DNA of 64,000 nt, taken from assembly GCA_037447655.1 (NCBI GenBank), contig JBBHKE010001223.1, positions 302,936 through 366,935 of the forward strand. The letters run 5' to 3'. Source of the stretch: Zygnema cylindricum (Eukaryota > Streptophyta > Zygnematophyceae > Zygnematales > Zygnemataceae). Below are positions 63,023 to 64,000 of the stretch, in pieces. Each line of letters starts with the position of its first letter. Position 1 is the first letter of the stretch. The notes under the pieces are model-generated. The model saw only the letters and a list, made by a program, of their open reading frames with translations. It made no database searches and was not told the origin of the DNA. The position numbers were made by a program, and so were the translations under genes.

Positions 63023-64000
63023 CCACACAGATATTTGGGGGCCTGCAAAACTACCTTCGGTTGGAGGAAAGAGGTTTATAATGACAATACTCGATGAGTG
63101 GTCTAGATACTCTAAAGTAAACTTTCTAAAAACAAAGTCTGAGGCATCAACTTACTTCAAAGTATATAAAGCCTGGAGTGAGAAGTTGCATGAAACCCCC
63201 ATTAAGAGGATAAGGAGTGATAATCGTGGGGAATATACCTCTAACCAGTTTGAGGAATATCTGAGAGATGAGAGAGTTCAGCACCAGAAAACTGTACCAT
63301 ATAACCTGGAACAAAATGGGGAAGCTGAGAGGTTGAATCGAACACTAGGAGATAGTGCACGCAGTATGTTGGCCGAGAAGAAAATAGGAAAGAAATTTTA
63401 AGCAGAAGGAATGAACTGTGCCAATTACATTAAGAATAGAGTCCTTCCCTCAACTGTAAAGGGAGTGACACCTTATGAGAGATGGGTTTAAAGGAAACTA
63501 GATATCTCACACCTTAAAGTATTCAGTAGCCAAGTTAACAATCTTGACACGGATAGGAAAAACTGGATACTAGATGCTAAGGGAAAACCTGGATACTTTG
63601 AAGGATATCATGAGGATGTTAAGGGATATAGAGTCTATGAATTAGCAAAGAAAGATATCATTCTGGTCAAACACGTAGTTGTCATGGATGAAGGGAAGTC
63701 ATTTGACCTTTTCAAATATACAAAGAAGATAGGACCAGATTTGAGTCCGAGAGTGAGGAGAACGCGGTCTTTCCCCAAAAGGACATGATTGAAACCGTAA
63801 TTGCAGATTCATGGGAGATTTGAGATAGAGCAGACTTCAGAAGAAGAAACAACAAAATGATACAAGAAAAACAAGCCGCTCATAAGGTAACTAAGCTATC
63901 TCACCAGGATGAGCCTTAGTCTTACTCGGAGGCTGTAAATAGTCCTAAGAAAGAAAGGTGGATTAGAGCCATAAATGATGAGATGGCTTCGATCATGGAA
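63023..64000 (+). pseudogene. copia-3 integrase, partial, runs off the window
   Basis: Begins mid-integrase at 'TDIWGPAKLPSVGGKRFIMT', directly after the gypsy-B LTR, so gypsy-B inserted into this copia. Then 'RIRSDNRGEYTSNQFEEYL' (second Asp kept), 'EQNGEAERLNRTL' (Glu kept), a stop at 63402, 'CANYIKNRVLPS', 'DISHLKVFSSQVNNLDTDRK', and at 63885-64000 the RT start region 'KERWIRAINDEMASIME'. The same subfamily as copia-2; the 85-bp fragment at 1385-1474 also matches this copy. Confidence 0.85.

Overview
This is nuclear DNA of a eukaryote, most likely a streptophyte (a charophyte alga or early-diverging plant). Two things point there. One spliced minus-strand gene follows plant RST1 (the focadhesin/FOCAD family) exon by exon. 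The window also carries Ty3/gypsy elements with a DNMT3-like DNA methyltransferase inside the polyprotein, a combination I recall being reported for charophytes and for Symbiodinium dinoflagellates. The species itself cannot be named from sequence alone. All homology statements rest on remembered family motifs; no search was run.

Layout. About 1-6.3 kb: a decayed plus-strand Ty1/copia element (copia-1: gag, protease, integrase, RT, RNase H) with a chimeric LTR/pol fragment inside gag. 6.3-11.7 kb: gene-poor DNA with CAGTT-rich sequence (7.2-7.6 kb), a weak two-exon gene candidate (8.0-8.4 kb) and a 1.6-kb minisatellite (8.65-10.25 kb). 11.7-30.2 kb: RST1 on the minus strand; 18 exons join in phase and give about 1,900 residues with a true stop, but the first ~150-200 residues are not found. 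Its introns hold long polypurine/polypyrimidine tracts and a solo LTR with a perfect 5-bp target duplication. 30.2-35.0 kb: unassigned DNA with a 217-bp foldback MITE. 35.0-38.3 kb: a minus-strand gag-only copia element (copia-C) with an open gag frame.

38.3-63.0 kb: a nest. Two minus-strand gypsy bodies (A, 38.3-45.6 kb; B, 45.85-63.02 kb) have the order gag - two zinc knuckles - protease - DNMT3-like methyltransferase - RT - RNase H - integrase, and in B the integrase frame ends in a PHD finger. B is interrupted in gag by a full-length plus-strand copia element (copia-2, 54707-61149) with two LTRs of equal length. B's own 5' LTR sits in a further plus-strand copia copy (63.02-64 kb). Copia-C lies in the 3' LTR of A.

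How the parts relate. The gypsy family combines a chromatin writer (DNA methyltransferase) and a putative chromatin reader (PHD at the integrase C-terminus) in one polyprotein, which suggests self-methylation and chromatin-guided integration. The copia LTRs carry a tRNA-like Pol III unit (A box, B box, TTTT) in antisense, at the same place in four LTR copies. All autonomous elements here are broken, and many of their nonsense codons are C-to-T or G-to-A changes at Gln and Trp codons, as expected when methylated cytosines decay. RST1 is the only well-supported intact host gene.
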